A DNA stretch of 64,000 nt from Gluconobacter thailandicus F149-1 = NBRC 100600 (lineage in GTDB: Bacteria > Pseudomonadota > Alphaproteobacteria > Acetobacterales > Acetobacteraceae), in contig NZ_BANH01000024.1 of assembly GCF_000964465.1 (NCBI RefSeq), positions 62,001 through 126,000 of the forward strand, read 5' to 3'. Below the pieces are notes generated by a model. It had not been told where the DNA came from and made no database searches. It saw only the letters and a list, made by a program, of their open reading frames with translations. The position numbers were made by a program, and so were the translations under genes. This document shows, one piece after another, positions 7,312-16,400 of the stretch (its first letter is position 1; each line of letters opens with the position of its first letter).

Positions 7312-9852
7312 TCAGAACGACGCGCTAACCGTTCCAAAGAACTCACGAACCGCACCCCGCTCCATGGACTGATAATCACCCGTCGCAGGGTTATCATTCT
7401 GGCCCATCATGGCGATGTATTTCGTGTTGAACAGATTATAGACGTTGAAGCTCGCCGTGACGTCCTTCAGCACACTCAACTTGCCGAAACGATACTGCAT
7501 ACCGGCATTCGCCAGCCAGTATCCGCCAACGGATGTATCGTTCATGAAGCTGTAGTAGCGGCGGCTGTAGTAGTTGGCATCGAAATGCGCCGTCGCGCCC
7601 TTCCAAGTGTAGGAGACGGACGTCTTGTACATCCAGGCCGGATAATTAACGATGTTCTTGCCCGCCAGCGCATAGAATCCGCCAGACGTATCAACGTCCC
7701 GGTCGTATGTACCTTTGTTGTAGCTGACGTTGTTGCTGATGCTCAAACCTTCAACTGGCGTCAAAGTAATATCGCCATTGGCACCCGTCATAGAGATGTG
7801 CCCGAAGTCGATCACCTGAGACACCGGATTGGTCAGGGAGCCAACCGCCGCTGCAAGGATCGGATGGATCACGCTGGCGTGATAGACGGTCGCATTCGCC
7901 TGAAGATACTTGGACGTATAACGATACCCGCCAAGATAGACCCACGCCTTGGACGGCTCGAGAGACTTCTTCTGCGCCTGGAAGGTCGCCTGATCTTCCA
8001 CCGAGTAAACCGAGTTCGCCACACCATAGGCCGAGACCTCATAAGCGCGCATGTTCTCGGCCACATCCACATACAACTCATGGTGGCTGTTGATGTGCCA
8101 ATCCAGGTTAATATGCGGCAGGAAGGCCTGAGAGGCGGTCAAAGAGCCATTCGGCAGTTCGTCTGAGCCAGTCCAGTCCGCATTGTTGTAGTTCGCACCG
8201 CCAGATGTCGTCGCAACCATGGACTTGAACCCGGCGTGCAACGTCAAACCTTCGGTCAGGCGGATGCTGTCCTGAAGGTGGAACTGCATGACATTGGTCG
8301 TCCAGTCGAAGTTGTAGCCCTGCAGGAAGGCACGCCCGTAAACATCATACGGTCCAACAGCCTTGAGAGGGGCGCCTTCACCCAACAATGGCTGCTGGTA
8401 GTTGAACAGGCCGGCCTGCTGGGTGTTGTTCTCATACCAGACACCACCCTCGATCGTGTGACGCCCCCACTTGTAACGCAGGCTCGTATCAAGACCGTAG
8501 CGCTCCTGACGGTTCTGCCAGACTTCTTCGGAGAACGGCGCACCGTTCGGGGACGGATCTTCAGAGTCCGTATAACTATAATAACCAGTCTGGCTGTTGC
8601 CATAGACCGTCGTGTTCCAGGTCAAACGATCGGTCAGCGCCAGATCGAAATGCAGGCCGCCCATGTAGTTGGTTTCAGCCTGACCACCATCATACATGGC
8701 GATTTCAGAGCCATTGATGCCAGGAACGCCACCATAGCCTGCCGGAAGAGCAGCCTCACCATTGGCAATCCGGTACGCCAGACCATAATTCGGATAGAGA
8801 TGCGGCGTCCGCCAGCCAAGGTTCTTCAGAATCCCGATGGACGTATCAGGATAGTTCCACTGCGCCAGACTGGACCAGTTGAAGAATGCAGACATGCGGC
8901 TGCGCTGCCCGATGGGCTGCACGAGCTTGGCGTCAACCTGCTGCATGAACTGGTCGCCACTGCCCATCCACATACCTTCATCCGTCCGGGCATAGGACGT
9001 GTAGAACTTCGTGCCGGAGGTGTTCAGCTTACCGGAATCCAGTCGAACGTAAGTGCGATAGGAATTGTAGCTACCGAACGACTGGCTGACCTTGCCGCCA
9101 CGCGTGTCGTTGGGATCAGACGACCCGATCTGGATCGTCCCGCCCAGCGTGTTGGTCGATGGCAGTTCCACGGAGCCAGCCCCCTGAGACATCCGCATGG
9201 ACTGGATATCGTCCGGAATGATGGAAGAGGCGAGGCTCATACCGCTAACAGACTGGTAGGTCTGATCGTTCAGCGGAACGCCATCAACCGTCACGCCCAT
9301 CTGGTTCATGAAGAAACCGCGGACGTAAAGATTTGCCCCAAAACTGTCGATTCCAAACGGATCTGTAGACGTGAAGCTGACACCCGGCGTCCGGTCCAGC
9401 ATCCGATACGGGCTGGTGCCCGGCACGAACTGCCGCATGACAGCCTTGGAAACAGCCTGCTCGGCATCACGCCCCGTCAACTGACGGGCGGTCACGGAAA
9501 CACTCTCGGTCGAACGGGCTTCCACATTGGTGCGACGAGAGCGCTTTGCTGGGGCTGCGGGCGCAGCAGGTTCAGAGGCAGCCGGAGCAGCATCTTGAGG
9601 GGATGGCGCATGCCGATGCTTCGAGGCGACCGCTTTCGTCGTCTGAGCGGCATATAGCTGAGAAGGAAAGGCCAACAGTGCAATGGAAGACAGAAGCAGG
9701 GGTTTTGTGCGCACTGAGGCCAATACTCCGGAAATATGTGGGGCTATGAAATCAAGGAAGCGGTGTCCTAGCCAAGCATCTTTATTAGGCAAAGCCTTTG
9801 CAGCCGTGGATGATGTTTCAATGACATCCAACCTGTGCTTTTCCAGCCTCAT
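7312..9852 (-). CDS. TonB-dependent outer-membrane receptor 1
   Basis: A large TonB-dependent receptor of about 846 residues from the ATG at 9852. The signal peptide is hydrophobic (RTKPLLLSSIALLAF) but is preceded by ~48 unusual residues. A GTG at 9714 with an upstream GGAG would give a conventional signal and is a plausible true start. An Ala/Pro-rich linker follows, then the plug (LYVRGFFMNQMGVTVDGVPL, TNTLGGTIQI) and a 22-strand barrel ending in an aromatic residue (FGTVSASF). It imports a scarce ligand across the outer membrane using TonB energy. The ligand is not deducible. No Fur-box-like sequence was recognised upstream. It is divergent from a Rieske oxygenase gene. Confidence 0.9.
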   Translation of the reverse strand: MRLEKHRLDVIETSSTAAKALPNKDAWLGHRFLDFIAPHISGVLASVRTKPLLLSSIALLAFPSQLYAAQTTKAVASKHRHAPSPQDAAPAASEPAAPAAPAKRSRRTNVEARSTESVSVTARQLTGRDAEQAVSKAVMRQFVPGTSPYRMLDRTPGVSFTSTDPFGIDSFGANLYVRGFFMNQMGVTVDGVPLNDQTYQSVSGMSLASSIIPDDIQSMRMSQGAGSVELPSTNTLGGTIQIGSSDPNDTRGGKVSQSFGSYNSYRTYVRLDSGKLNTSGTKFYTSYARTDEGMWMGSGDQFMQQVDAKLVQPIGQRSRMSAFFNWSSLAQWNYPDTSIGILKNLGWRTPHLYPNYGLAYRIANGEAALPAGYGGVPGINGSEIAMYDGGQAETNYMGGLHFDLALTDRLTWNTTVYGNSQTGYYSYTDSEDPSPNGAPFSEEVWQNRQERYGLDTSLRYKWGRHTIEGGVWYENNTQQAGLFNYQQPLLGEGAPLKAVGPYDVYGRAFLQGYNFDWTTNVMQFHLQDSIRLTEGLTLHAGFKSMVATTSGGANYNNADWTGSDELPNGSLTASQAFLPHINLDWHINSHHELYVDVAENMRAYEVSAYGVANSVYSVEDQATFQAQKKSLEPSKAWVYLGGYRYTSKYLQANATVYHASVIHPILAAAVGSLTNPVSQVIDFGHISMTGANGDITLTPVEGLSISNNVSYNKGTYDRDVDTSGGFYALAGKNIVNYPAWMYKTSVSYTWKGATAHFDANYYSRRYYSFMNDTSVGGYWLANAGMQYRFGKLSVLKDVTASFNVYNLFNTKYIAMMGQNDNPATGDYQSMERGAVREFFGTVSASF

Positions 9853-9938
9853 GTTGCCCAAATGACGCGATTTACCGCGATACGCCCTTCCCCCTTCCGG
9901 TCGGGACCTTTTGCCTGTTAGGCTCGTTTTAGAAAGAC

Positions 9939-9952
9939 GCCTTTCAAAAGGC
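9939..9952. promoter_or_regulatory. palindrome upstream of the Rieske oxygenase gene
   Basis: Perfect 6-bp arms GCCTTT and AAAGGC are separated by two bases, 26 bp before the start at 9979. The centre is too short for a stable hairpin, so an operator is more likely. A TTATAA lies at about 9960, close to the start codon. Confidence 0.35.
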
Positions 9953-9978
9953 CCGGCTTTATAAGGATCGGGATTTCA

Positions 9979-11094
9979 ATGTCGCAGAGTACCGTAGATG
10001 CTGATGACATCATCAGCAGCATCTCCCCCAACGAGCTTCCAGCCCGCAATACAGACCTGCGTCGCATCCGCTCCAACCCTGATTACTGGTACCCTGTCGC
10101 GTGGTCCCATGAAGTCCAGCGCGGCAAAACCATCGGCACGCGCTATGCCGGACAGCCTATCGCCCTCGTCCGCCCACAGGATGGCAGCGTCTTCGCACTT
10201 GAAGACCGCTGCGCTCACCGTCAGGTCCCCCTCAGCCTTGGCCGTGTCAGTGGTGAAGCTGTGCAGTGCTGCTACCATGGCTGGGCTTACGGCCGTTCAG
10301 GTCGCTGCATTGATGTCCCTTATCTGGGCAAAAACAAACTTCCCAATGGGGTGCGCACCTATCCTTGCCGGGAAGAAGGCGGCCTGATCTTCATCTTCCC
10401 CGGAGATCCGGCAAAAGCCGACACCACACCTTTCCCGTCTCTCGGCTCCGTTCGTGATCCGGCCTACAAGACGCGTCGTTTCGGCAAGAAAGTCGCCTGC
10501 CACTACAGCTTCATGCACGAGAACCTGATGGATATGAACCATCAGTTCATGCACATGAAGCAGATGGGCCAGATGAAACCCCGCTTTTTGGGCGGCAAGG
10601 ACGAGCCAACCCTGGTCGAGGCCCGGTACAGCTTCGCCCGCACAAGCGGAAAACAGCCCTGGGGTGAAGCCCTGATCTTCGGCGAGCGCCGGGACGCCAG
10701 TGAGCGCTACGCCCATCGCGACGTCATGACGATCCGGACGGAATACCCCTACCAGACCCTGCGTATCGCCACGGGTGACGAACCGCCAGTCATGGATCTC
10801 TGGATCGTCTATGTCCCACAGGATGCGGAACAGAAAATCTGTCGTGTTTTTGGTCTCCTGTCGGTTCGCAAACCGAAAGTCCGGGTTGTTCTGGATCTGG
10901 CATGGCCGTTCCTGATCGCCTTTACGGAACGGATTTTCAAGGAAGACCGTGATATCGTAGAGCTTGAACAGGCCGCCTGGAACGAGTTGGGCGGCGATCA
11001 CAATCAGGAAGTCTTCCCCGTCATCAACACGCTGCGCCGCCTGCTGGCGCGTTGCGGCGTCCCTGAGGAGCAGGATTCAATAAGCCCGACATGA
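9979..11094 (+). CDS. Rieske [2Fe-2S] non-heme iron oxygenase, alpha subunit type
   Basis: A 371-residue ring-hydroxylating or O-demethylating oxygenase. The N-terminal Rieske domain shows C78-x-H80 and C97-x2-H100 ([10 protein letters not shown] and CCYHGWAYG). The catalytic domain shows the mononuclear iron motif in [15 protein letters not shown] (bridging Asp and two His). The closest named class by eye is vanillate O-demethylase/phenoxybenzoate-dioxygenase-like oxygenases. The substrate is unknown and no reductase gene is adjacent, so electrons must come from elsewhere. The stop overlaps the next gene's ATG by 4 bp. AAGGA precedes the start. Confidence 0.87.
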   Translation: MSQSTVDADDIISSISPNELPARNTDLRRIRSNPDYWYPVAWSHEVQRGKTIGTRYAGQPIALVRPQDGSVFALEDRCAHRQVPLSLGRVSGEAVQCCYHGWAYGRSGRCIDVPYLGKNKLPNGVRTYPCREEGGLIFIFPGDPAKADTTPFPSLGSVRDPAYKTRRFGKKVACHYSFMHENLMDMNHQFMHMKQMGQMKPRFLGGKDEPTLVEARYSFARTSGKQPWGEALIFGERRDASERYAHRDVMTIRTEYPYQTLRIATGDEPPVMDLWIVYVPQDAEQKICRVFGLLSVRKPKVRVVLDLAWPFLIAFTERIFKEDRDIVELEQAAWNELGGDHNQEVFPVINTLRRLLARCGVPEEQDSISPT

Positions 11095-12107
11095 CACCTG
11101 AACTGAAAGCGGGGGATTTTCTTTTACGTCCCCTCCGCCCGGAAGACGCACCAGCCGTCCACCGCCTTGTGAACGACTGGAGCGTGGTCCGCATGCTCAG
11201 CCGCCTTCCCTTCCCCTATCCACGAGATCTTGCCGAGAAATGGATCGCATCTACTCTGGAAGACAGCGCACGTGGCGAAGCTCACCACTTCGCCGTAACG
11301 CGCAACGGAACCCTTCTGGGAGCGGTCGGCCTGGTCCTGTCAGACGATAGACGTTCGGCTTCTCTCGGATATTGGGCCTCGCCCGCCGTTTGGGGGCAGG
11401 GCATGACGACGGCTGCGGCTCAGCGTGTCGTGGAATGGGCTTTGCAGGTTCTCAAGATTGAAAAGCTGACAGCAGATGTTGCGGTCGATAACCCCGGCTC
11501 TTCTGCTGTCCTGCGTAAACTGGGTTTTCAGGAAACAGGCCGCGGCAGCCGCCGCTTCGTCTCCCGCGGAACTGATTGCCCCATCATTATTCATGAACTG
11601 ACCCGCTCAGGCTTTCTTCAGCAGGAAGCAACCATTCAGGACGCTCCTCCTCCACCCCCTGTGCAGGAAAAAGCCTCCACACCTGCCGCTCCCCCATTGC
11701 CAAAGCCCCGGACCCTACTGGTCGTAGCGGCAGCCCTTCTGGACACGCAGGGACGTATCCTCCTCGCCCGTCGCCCGGAAGGAAAACGGCTGGCCGGTCT
11801 ATGGGAGTTTCCAGGCGGGAAGGTCGAACGGGACGAAACACCCGAGCAGGCCCTTATTCGGGAAATGAAGGAAGAACTGGACGTGGACCTGACAGGTTCA
11901 TGCCTCGCACCCTTCACGTTCGTCAGCGAGAACGCTGGCCCCTTCCACCTTCTGATGCCGCTTTACGTTGTCAGACGGTGGCGGGGAACGCCTGCACCCC
12001 GCGAAGGGCAGGAACTGGCCTGGGTCAAAGCTGCGGATCTGGCGAAATATCCCATGCCAGACCCGGATCTGCCGCTCATTCCCCTCTTGCAGGAACTTCT
12101 GGGATAG
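11091..12107 (+). CDS. GNAT acetyltransferase-Nudix (MutT-like) fusion protein
   Basis: This 338-residue two-domain protein carries a GNAT acetyltransferase of the RimJ/RimL type at about 8-170 ([32 protein letters not shown] acetyl-CoA loop, [13 protein letters not shown]). A Pro-rich linker at 185-206 leads to a MutT-like Nudix domain at 207-335. The Nudix box spans residues 243-265 ([21 protein letters not shown]); the metal-binding REMKEE is intact and the usual Gly near the end is Asp. MutT hydrolases remove 8-oxo-dGTP or similar oxidised nucleotides. The acetylated substrate is unknown. Similar bifunctional proteins are known in alphaproteobacteria. It is translationally coupled to the Rieske gene. 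Confidence 0.88.
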   Translation: MTPELKAGDFLLRPLRPEDAPAVHRLVNDWSVVRMLSRLPFPYPRDLAEKWIASTLEDSARGEAHHFAVTRNGTLLGAVGLVLSDDRRSASLGYWASPAVWGQGMTTAAAQRVVEWALQVLKIEKLTADVAVDNPGSSAVLRKLGFQETGRGSRRFVSRGTDCPIIIHELTRSGFLQQEATIQDAPPPPPVQEKASTPAAPPLPKPRTLLVVAAALLDTQGRILLARRPEGKRLAGLWEFPGGKVERDETPEQALIREMKEELDVDLTGSCLAPFTFVSENAGPFHLLMPLYVVRRWRGTPAPREGQELAWVKAADLAKYPMPDPDLPLIPLLQELLG

Positions 12108-12117
12108 ATTGAAAGAA

Positions 12118-12144
12118 AAGGGCCGCTTTCCTGATACGGCCCTT
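12118..12144. terminator. terminator between GNAT-Nudix and SMP-30 genes
   Basis: An 8-bp perfect stem (AAGGGCCG with CGGCCCTT) and 11-nt loop lie between convergent genes, with an A-rich left flank (strong for the minus-strand gene) and a weaker T/C-rich right flank. Confidence 0.7.
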
Positions 12145-12154
12145 CCTCTCTGCT

Positions 12155-13048
12155 TCAGTCGTTCAGTTTGAACTCTTTCTGCGGAACACCGGCAATATCC
12201 GTCCTGAACGCGAACAGCGAGCCAGCCTGCGGCTCCTTGGCCAGCATGGCTTCGTCCAGCCCCTTACGTGCCGTCGTGACGAAAACGGTTTTCAAATCGT
12301 CACCACCAAAAGCAACCTTCGTGACATTGCTCACAGGCATTTTAATAGCCGGAAGTTCTGTCCCGTCCGGACGGAAACGGGCCACCCGACCACCCAGCCA
12401 CGTACCACACCAGAGATTGCCCTCGCTGTCCGTGACGATCCCGTCCGGGTAACCCTGTGTCAGCGTGGCGAAAACGCGCTGGTTGGAGAGATCGCCGTTG
12501 TCGTCAATATCAAAGGCATAAATGATCTGCTTCGGACTGTGACAGACATACAGCACACGCCCACACGGCGAGACCGCCGGACCATTCGAGACAATGTAGC
12601 CTTCGTGATGATGCGTGATGTCCAGACCATCTTCCGTATGGACAACACGATAGATTGAACCCGTAGGCTCTTCTTCCCCGTCATCCATCGTGCCGAACCA
12701 GACCCGACCCAGAGGATCCACACAGCCATCGTTCAGGCGGTTTCCCGGCTTGTCTGGCTCAATTTCCGGACCTGCTTCGAAGTCGCCACTTTCCGGGTCA
12801 AACCCATAAAGCCCGTCACGCAGCCCCGCGAGGAAAGTTCCATTCGTAACGGGCAGCAGGAAACCGAGACGATCCGGCGCATCCCATGTCTTGTGTTCAC
12901 CCGTTGTCGGCGTGAAGCGGTGCACCTTGGCCGCAACGATATCAACGAAATAAAGCGACTTTTCAGCCTCACTCCAGACAGGCCCCTCACCCAGCGTTGC
13001 ACGCAAATCGAGAATACATTCAGGGAGATGGTGCTTCAGAGTGCTCAT
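12155..13048 (-). CDS. SMP-30/gluconolactonase/LRE family protein
   Basis: The 297-residue product starts at the ATG at 13048 with AGGACA upstream. It is a six-bladed beta-propeller lactonase of the regucalcin/gluconolactonase family. Visible metal and active-site segments are LGEGPVWSE (metal Glu), NRLNDGCVDPLGRVWFGTMD (Asn and Asp) and YPDGIVTDSEGNLWCGTW (Asp). The family hydrolyses sugar lactones such as glucono-1,5-lactone. A sugar-oxidising acetic acid bacterium makes such lactones in bulk. No signal peptide is seen, so this copy is cytoplasmic. It is transcribed divergently from the CinA/MoaB-like gene. Confidence 0.87.
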   Translation of the reverse strand: MSTLKHHLPECILDLRATLGEGPVWSEAEKSLYFVDIVAAKVHRFTPTTGEHKTWDAPDRLGFLLPVTNGTFLAGLRDGLYGFDPESGDFEAGPEIEPDKPGNRLNDGCVDPLGRVWFGTMDDGEEEPTGSIYRVVHTEDGLDITHHHEGYIVSNGPAVSPCGRVLYVCHSPKQIIYAFDIDDNGDLSNQRVFATLTQGYPDGIVTDSEGNLWCGTWLGGRVARFRPDGTELPAIKMPVSNVTKVAFGGDDLKTVFVTTARKGLDEAMLAKEPQAGSLFAFRTDIAGVPQKEFKLND

Positions 13049-13148
13049 GAGTGTCCTGTCTGGAATTGTGCAAGGCCAATGACCGCCCCTGCTCGACAAC
13101 GCGGGATAACGCGCTACGTTCGCTGCACAGACTATCAGGACGAGACTC

Positions 13149-13913
13149 ATGCTTCAAAAAAACGCCTGCCTGCTCGTCATAGGCAACGAAATCCTCTCCG
13201 GCCGTACCCAGGACGCCAACACTCAGGTCTTGGCACGCGCACTGAATGCCCAAGGCATCCGGCTGCTCGAAGTGCGTGTCATTCCGGACATTGAGGATCA
13301 CATCATCCAGACCGTTACCGAATGCCGGTCCCGATTCGACATCATCTTCACCTGCGGTGGCATCGGCCCCACCCATGACGACATCACAGCTGAATGCATC
13401 GCCAAAGCCATGGGCGTTCCGCTGCTACGCCATGAGCCGACCTTCCAGAAACTCGAAGCCCTCATGGGAAAAGAGAAATTCAACGCAGCCCGTCAGCGCA
13501 TGGCGATGCTGCCAGAAGGTTCTACCCCTATCGAGAACGCCATTTCCGCAGCGCCCGGCTTCAGTATTGGCAATGTGCATGTGATGGCCGGGGTTCCATC
13601 CATTTTCGCAGCCATGGTGGAATCTCTGGTTCCCCAACTGGAAAAAGGACCACCCCTGACCTCCGTCAGCTGGCATGCAGCGGGCCTGAAAGAAGGCGAT
13701 TTCGCAGAAGACCTGCGTCGCTTGCAGGATAAATTTCCGGGAATTGACCTCGGTTCCTATCCATACGGCCTGACAGACGGAACAACCGGAACCGCTCTCG
13801 TGGCCAAGGGCTACGAAGCGGCATCCGTCTCAGAAGCGGGAACCCTGCTGCATGATCTCATCATGGCGCATGGCCGTGAGCCGATCAGCGGTGATCCTCC
13901 GCACAAGGCATAA
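13149..13913 (+). CDS. CinA/MoaB-type molybdopterin-binding domain protein
   Basis: A 254-residue protein whose first ~170 residues are a MoCF/CinA N-terminal domain: ACLLVIGNEILSGRTQDANTQ, FTCGGIGPTHDDITAECIAKA and VHVMAGVPSIFAAM. It lacks the C-terminal nicotinamide-nucleotide amidase domain of full CinA. A ~75-residue tail of unclear fold takes its place, as in the stand-alone competence/damage-inducible family seen in alphaproteobacteria. The role may be ADP-ribose/nucleotide pyrophosphatase or pterin binding; neither is proven here. AGGACGAG precedes the ATG. Confidence 0.82.
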   Translation: MLQKNACLLVIGNEILSGRTQDANTQVLARALNAQGIRLLEVRVIPDIEDHIIQTVTECRSRFDIIFTCGGIGPTHDDITAECIAKAMGVPLLRHEPTFQKLEALMGKEKFNAARQRMAMLPEGSTPIENAISAAPGFSIGNVHVMAGVPSIFAAMVESLVPQLEKGPPLTSVSWHAAGLKEGDFAEDLRRLQDKFPGIDLGSYPYGLTDGTTGTALVAKGYEAASVSEAGTLLHDLIMAHGREPISGDPPHKA

Positions 13914-13921
13914 AGATCAAA

Positions 13922-13953
13922 AAAAACCGCTGCCCCAGAGGGCAGCGGTTTTT
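13922..13953. terminator. bidirectional terminator (CinA-like gene / accA)
   Basis: A 13-bp perfect stem (AAAAACCGCTGCC with GGCAGCGGTTTTT) has a 6-nt loop. A-run and T-run flanks lie between convergent genes. Confidence 0.92.
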
Positions 13954-13957
13954 TGTA

Positions 13958-14932
13958 TCAGTTCAGGGACCCGCGGGTCATGGCCAGGAACTTGTCCCGA
14001 CGCTTCTGAATAAGAGCCGGCCCGGTGAGTTTCTGAAGCTCCACCAGTTCCTCGGCAATTGCATTACCAACAGCATGAACCGCATCATCCGGCGAACGCT
14101 GCGCACCACCGATTGGCTCGGCAACGATCCGGTCGATCAGGCCCAGATTCTGCAGATCCTGCGCGGTCAGCTTCAAAGCTTCCGCAGCAGCAGGTGCGAG
14201 CTTCGGATCACGCCACAGAATGGAGGCAGCGGCTTCCGGCGAAATGACGGAATAGATCGAATGCTCAAGCATGAGCACGCGGTCACCGGCCCCAATGGCA
14301 ATAGCGCCGCCAGAACCACCCTCACCGATCACCGTGACAATCAGGGGCACAGGCGCCTTGAGGCAGATGTCGATGGACTTCGCGATAGCCTGAGCCTGCC
14401 CGCGCGCTTCTGCGTCAATTCCCGGCCAGGCACCGGCCGTGTCGATGAAGCTGAGAATGGGCAGACCAAAACGACTGGCCATTTCCACCAGACGCTGGGC
14501 CTTACGGTACCCTTCCGGACGAGCCATGCCAAAATTATGGAGCAGGCGCGTTTCCGTATCGTGCCCGCGCTCGGTCCCGATCACAACGACAGGTTCACCA
14601 CGGAATCGGGCAAGACCGCCGATCATGGCTTCATCATCACCAAAGGCGCGGTCACCGGCCAGGGGCGTGAAATCTGTGGTCAGGAGACGAACATAATCCA
14701 GAGCCTTGGGGCGCTGGGCGTGACGGGCAACCTGCACCTTCTGCAGCGGCGTAAGCTTCGCATAGGTTGCACGAAGCTGTTTGTCCGCCTTGTCTGAAAG
14801 ACGGGCAACCTCGTCATCGATGTTGATGCCGCTGGTGCCGGAGTCCTTCTCCTGGCTGCCCATCTGGCGGAGTTCGTCGATCTTGGTCTCGAGTTCGGCG
14901 ACCGACTTCTCGAAATCTAGGAATTGGCGCAT
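13958..14932 (-). CDS. accA: acetyl-CoA carboxylase carboxyltransferase subunit alpha
   Basis: The 324-residue product starts at MRQFLDFEKSVAELETKI (ATG 14932), the usual AccA beginning; an ATG nine codons upstream is less likely. Crotonase-fold carboxyltransferase features are present: GGLARFRGEPVVVIG, FIDTAGAWPGIDAEARGQ and IGEGGSGGAIAIG (oxyanion hole). With AccD it transfers carboxyl from carboxybiotin to acetyl-CoA, giving malonyl-CoA for fatty acid synthesis. It is the last gene of a minus-strand run (exported Pro/Ala-rich protein, xerD, accA) with a 46-bp gap to xerD. Confidence 0.95.
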   Translation of the reverse strand: MRQFLDFEKSVAELETKIDELRQMGSQEKDSGTSGINIDDEVARLSDKADKQLRATYAKLTPLQKVQVARHAQRPKALDYVRLLTTDFTPLAGDRAFGDDEAMIGGLARFRGEPVVVIGTERGHDTETRLLHNFGMARPEGYRKAQRLVEMASRFGLPILSFIDTAGAWPGIDAEARGQAQAIAKSIDICLKAPVPLIVTVIGEGGSGGAIAIGAGDRVLMLEHSIYSVISPEAAASILWRDPKLAPAAAEALKLTAQDLQNLGLIDRIVAEPIGGAQRSPDDAVHAVGNAIAEELVELQKLTGPALIQKRRDKFLAMTRGSLN

Positions 14933-14978
14933 GGCCAGCCGGATAGCACGCCAGCGCATCCGGAAACAGCCCCCTGTG

Positions 14979-15902
14979 CTATTCCGAGTCAGCTGGCTCC
15001 ACAGGCGGGACTTTCGCCAGAGGATGATGGGCTGTCACAAGTTGCCTCAGACGCTCTGCCATCACCTGCGTATAGATCTGGGTGGTCGCGATATCGGCGT
15101 GCCCCAGAAGCATCTGGAGCGCCCGCAGATCGGCCCCATGCGCCAGAAGATGACTGGCAAAGGAATGTCTGAGCACATGCGGACTGACACGCTCCGGATC
15201 GATCCCGGCTTTCAGTGCACAGGCCAACAGAATCTTGTCGAACCCCTGACGTGTGAGGGGCTTGTCAGGATTACGGCCTGGGAAGAGATAGGGACTGCCC
15301 AGATCCCGATCGAAATGAACCAGAGCCTCCGCCGCCTCACGGGCATTGCGAGACAGCGGTACCAGGCGTTCTCTGCCTCCCTTGCCTCGCACGAGAAGCA
15401 TCGCGCCTTTTGCCTTCACACAGTTGGCGGGTAACGACAGAAGTTCGGAAATGCGCAGGCCGGTTGTGTAGAGAAGTTCCAAAGCAGCCCGGGACAGAAG
15501 ATCCCGCCGCTCGTTCTCATGTCCTTTCGTTCCCTCTTCCAGAAGAAGACGGATTTCTTTCTCATCCAGCGGGCGAGGAAGCGAAGCCGTAATTTTGGGA
15601 GCCTGCTGGCGATCAGTCGGATCGTCATACCGAATCGATTCCAGCATGAGAAAGCGATAAAACTGCTTCAGGCAGGATAGACGCCGGGCCGCCGTCCGGG
15701 CCGCCATTCCCGCTTGTGACAGAGACGCCAGATAACTCCGAACCTGCTCACCCGTCGCCTGCGCCAATGTCATGGGCGCACAATGACGGGCAAAATCAGC
15801 CAGATCAGACGCGTAGGCCTGCCGGGTTTTCAGAGCCGCACCACGTTCCGCCGCCAGCATTTCCAGAAATGCCTCGACGTGACGATCCGTGACCTCTGTC
15901 AT
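14979..15902 (-). CDS. xerD: tyrosine recombinase XerD
   Basis: A 307-residue site-specific recombinase. The N-terminal SAM-like core-binding domain covers about 5-95 and the catalytic domain 110-290. All catalytic residues are visible: R150 (TTGLRISELL), K174 (VRGKGGRERL), H242 and R245 (PHVLRHSFASH), H268 (LLGHADI) and nucleophile Y277 (TQIYTQV). With XerC it resolves chromosome dimers at dif near the terminus. Position beside accA and divergent from aroKB is typical of alphaproteobacterial xerD and argues against a phage integrase. xerC is not in the window. Confidence 0.9.
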   Translation of the reverse strand: MTEVTDRHVEAFLEMLAAERGAALKTRQAYASDLADFARHCAPMTLAQATGEQVRSYLASLSQAGMAARTAARRLSCLKQFYRFLMLESIRYDDPTDRQQAPKITASLPRPLDEKEIRLLLEEGTKGHENERRDLLSRAALELLYTTGLRISELLSLPANCVKAKGAMLLVRGKGGRERLVPLSRNAREAAEALVHFDRDLGSPYLFPGRNPDKPLTRQGFDKILLACALKAGIDPERVSPHVLRHSFASHLLAHGADLRALQMLLGHADIATTQIYTQVMAERLRQLVTAHHPLAKVPPVEPADSE

Positions 15903-15918
15903 CCGACAGGCGACGTCG

Positions 15919-16338
15919 TCAATGTGTCGGCGTAACAGCCGCGCCCTGAGCCGGCGCAGGCTTGGGAGCTGGCATGGTTGGTAGCGGCGTAGACGGTGTC
16001 AGGACCGGCGCAGGTGGAGCGGCGGCAGCGACTGGCGCCGAAACCGCACCAGCCGGAGCCTGAGCGACAGGCGCTGCGGCCACAGAGGCCGGAACTGGCT
16101 GAGCGGTTCCCGCGATCGGTGCGGCCGGAACAGGCGGCATGGCGGGCAACGCGGCCGGAGCGGAACTCGTCGTCGCAAATGTGGACGCCGGAATTTCCTT
16201 GTGAACCTGCGTCTGCTCAGGCGGAACAGCATTCATGCCCAGACGCAGGAAACCGCCACCCAACACGATGGCGAGAATGACAAGGCCACCCCCGGCGATC
16301 ATTGGAAGACGGGAGGACGAACGATCAGATTGGGCCAT
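15919..16338 (-). CDS. membrane-anchored Pro/Ala-rich protein, unknown function
   Basis: A 139-residue protein with a short basic start, one hydrophobic helix at about residues 12-34 (PMIAGGGLVILAIVLGGGFL) and then ~100 residues made almost only of Pro, Ala, Val and Thr. This is the architecture of a single-pass inner-membrane protein with an extended periplasmic tail. No enzymatic motif is present. It lies 16 bp before xerD in the same direction and is divergent from aroKB. Such Pro/Ala-rich spacers vary quickly, so homologs may be recognisable only by position. Confidence 0.65.
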   Translation of the reverse strand: MAQSDRSSSRLPMIAGGGLVILAIVLGGGFLRLGMNAVPPEQTQVHKEIPASTFATTSSAPAALPAMPPVPAAPIAGTAQPVPASVAAAPVAQAPAGAVSAPVAAAAPPAPVLTPSTPLPTMPAPKPAPAQGAAVTPTH

Positions 16339-16400
16339 TATGTTCAGGTCTCAAAGTGCAGGCAGGACGTGATGCCCTCTCCTATGATAGGTAGCAGAGC

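Noticed and set aside
8236-9657. Open frame of 473 codons on the plus strand inside TonB receptor 1
   Set aside because: It is antisense to a clear receptor gene, lacks any recognisable domain and has no ribosome site. It comes from GC-rich codon bias on the opposite strand.
14979-15902. Reading the tyrosine recombinase as a phage or island integrase
   Set aside because: Length, XerD-like motifs and the conserved place beside accA and aroKB point to housekeeping XerD. No attachment-site repeats were seen.
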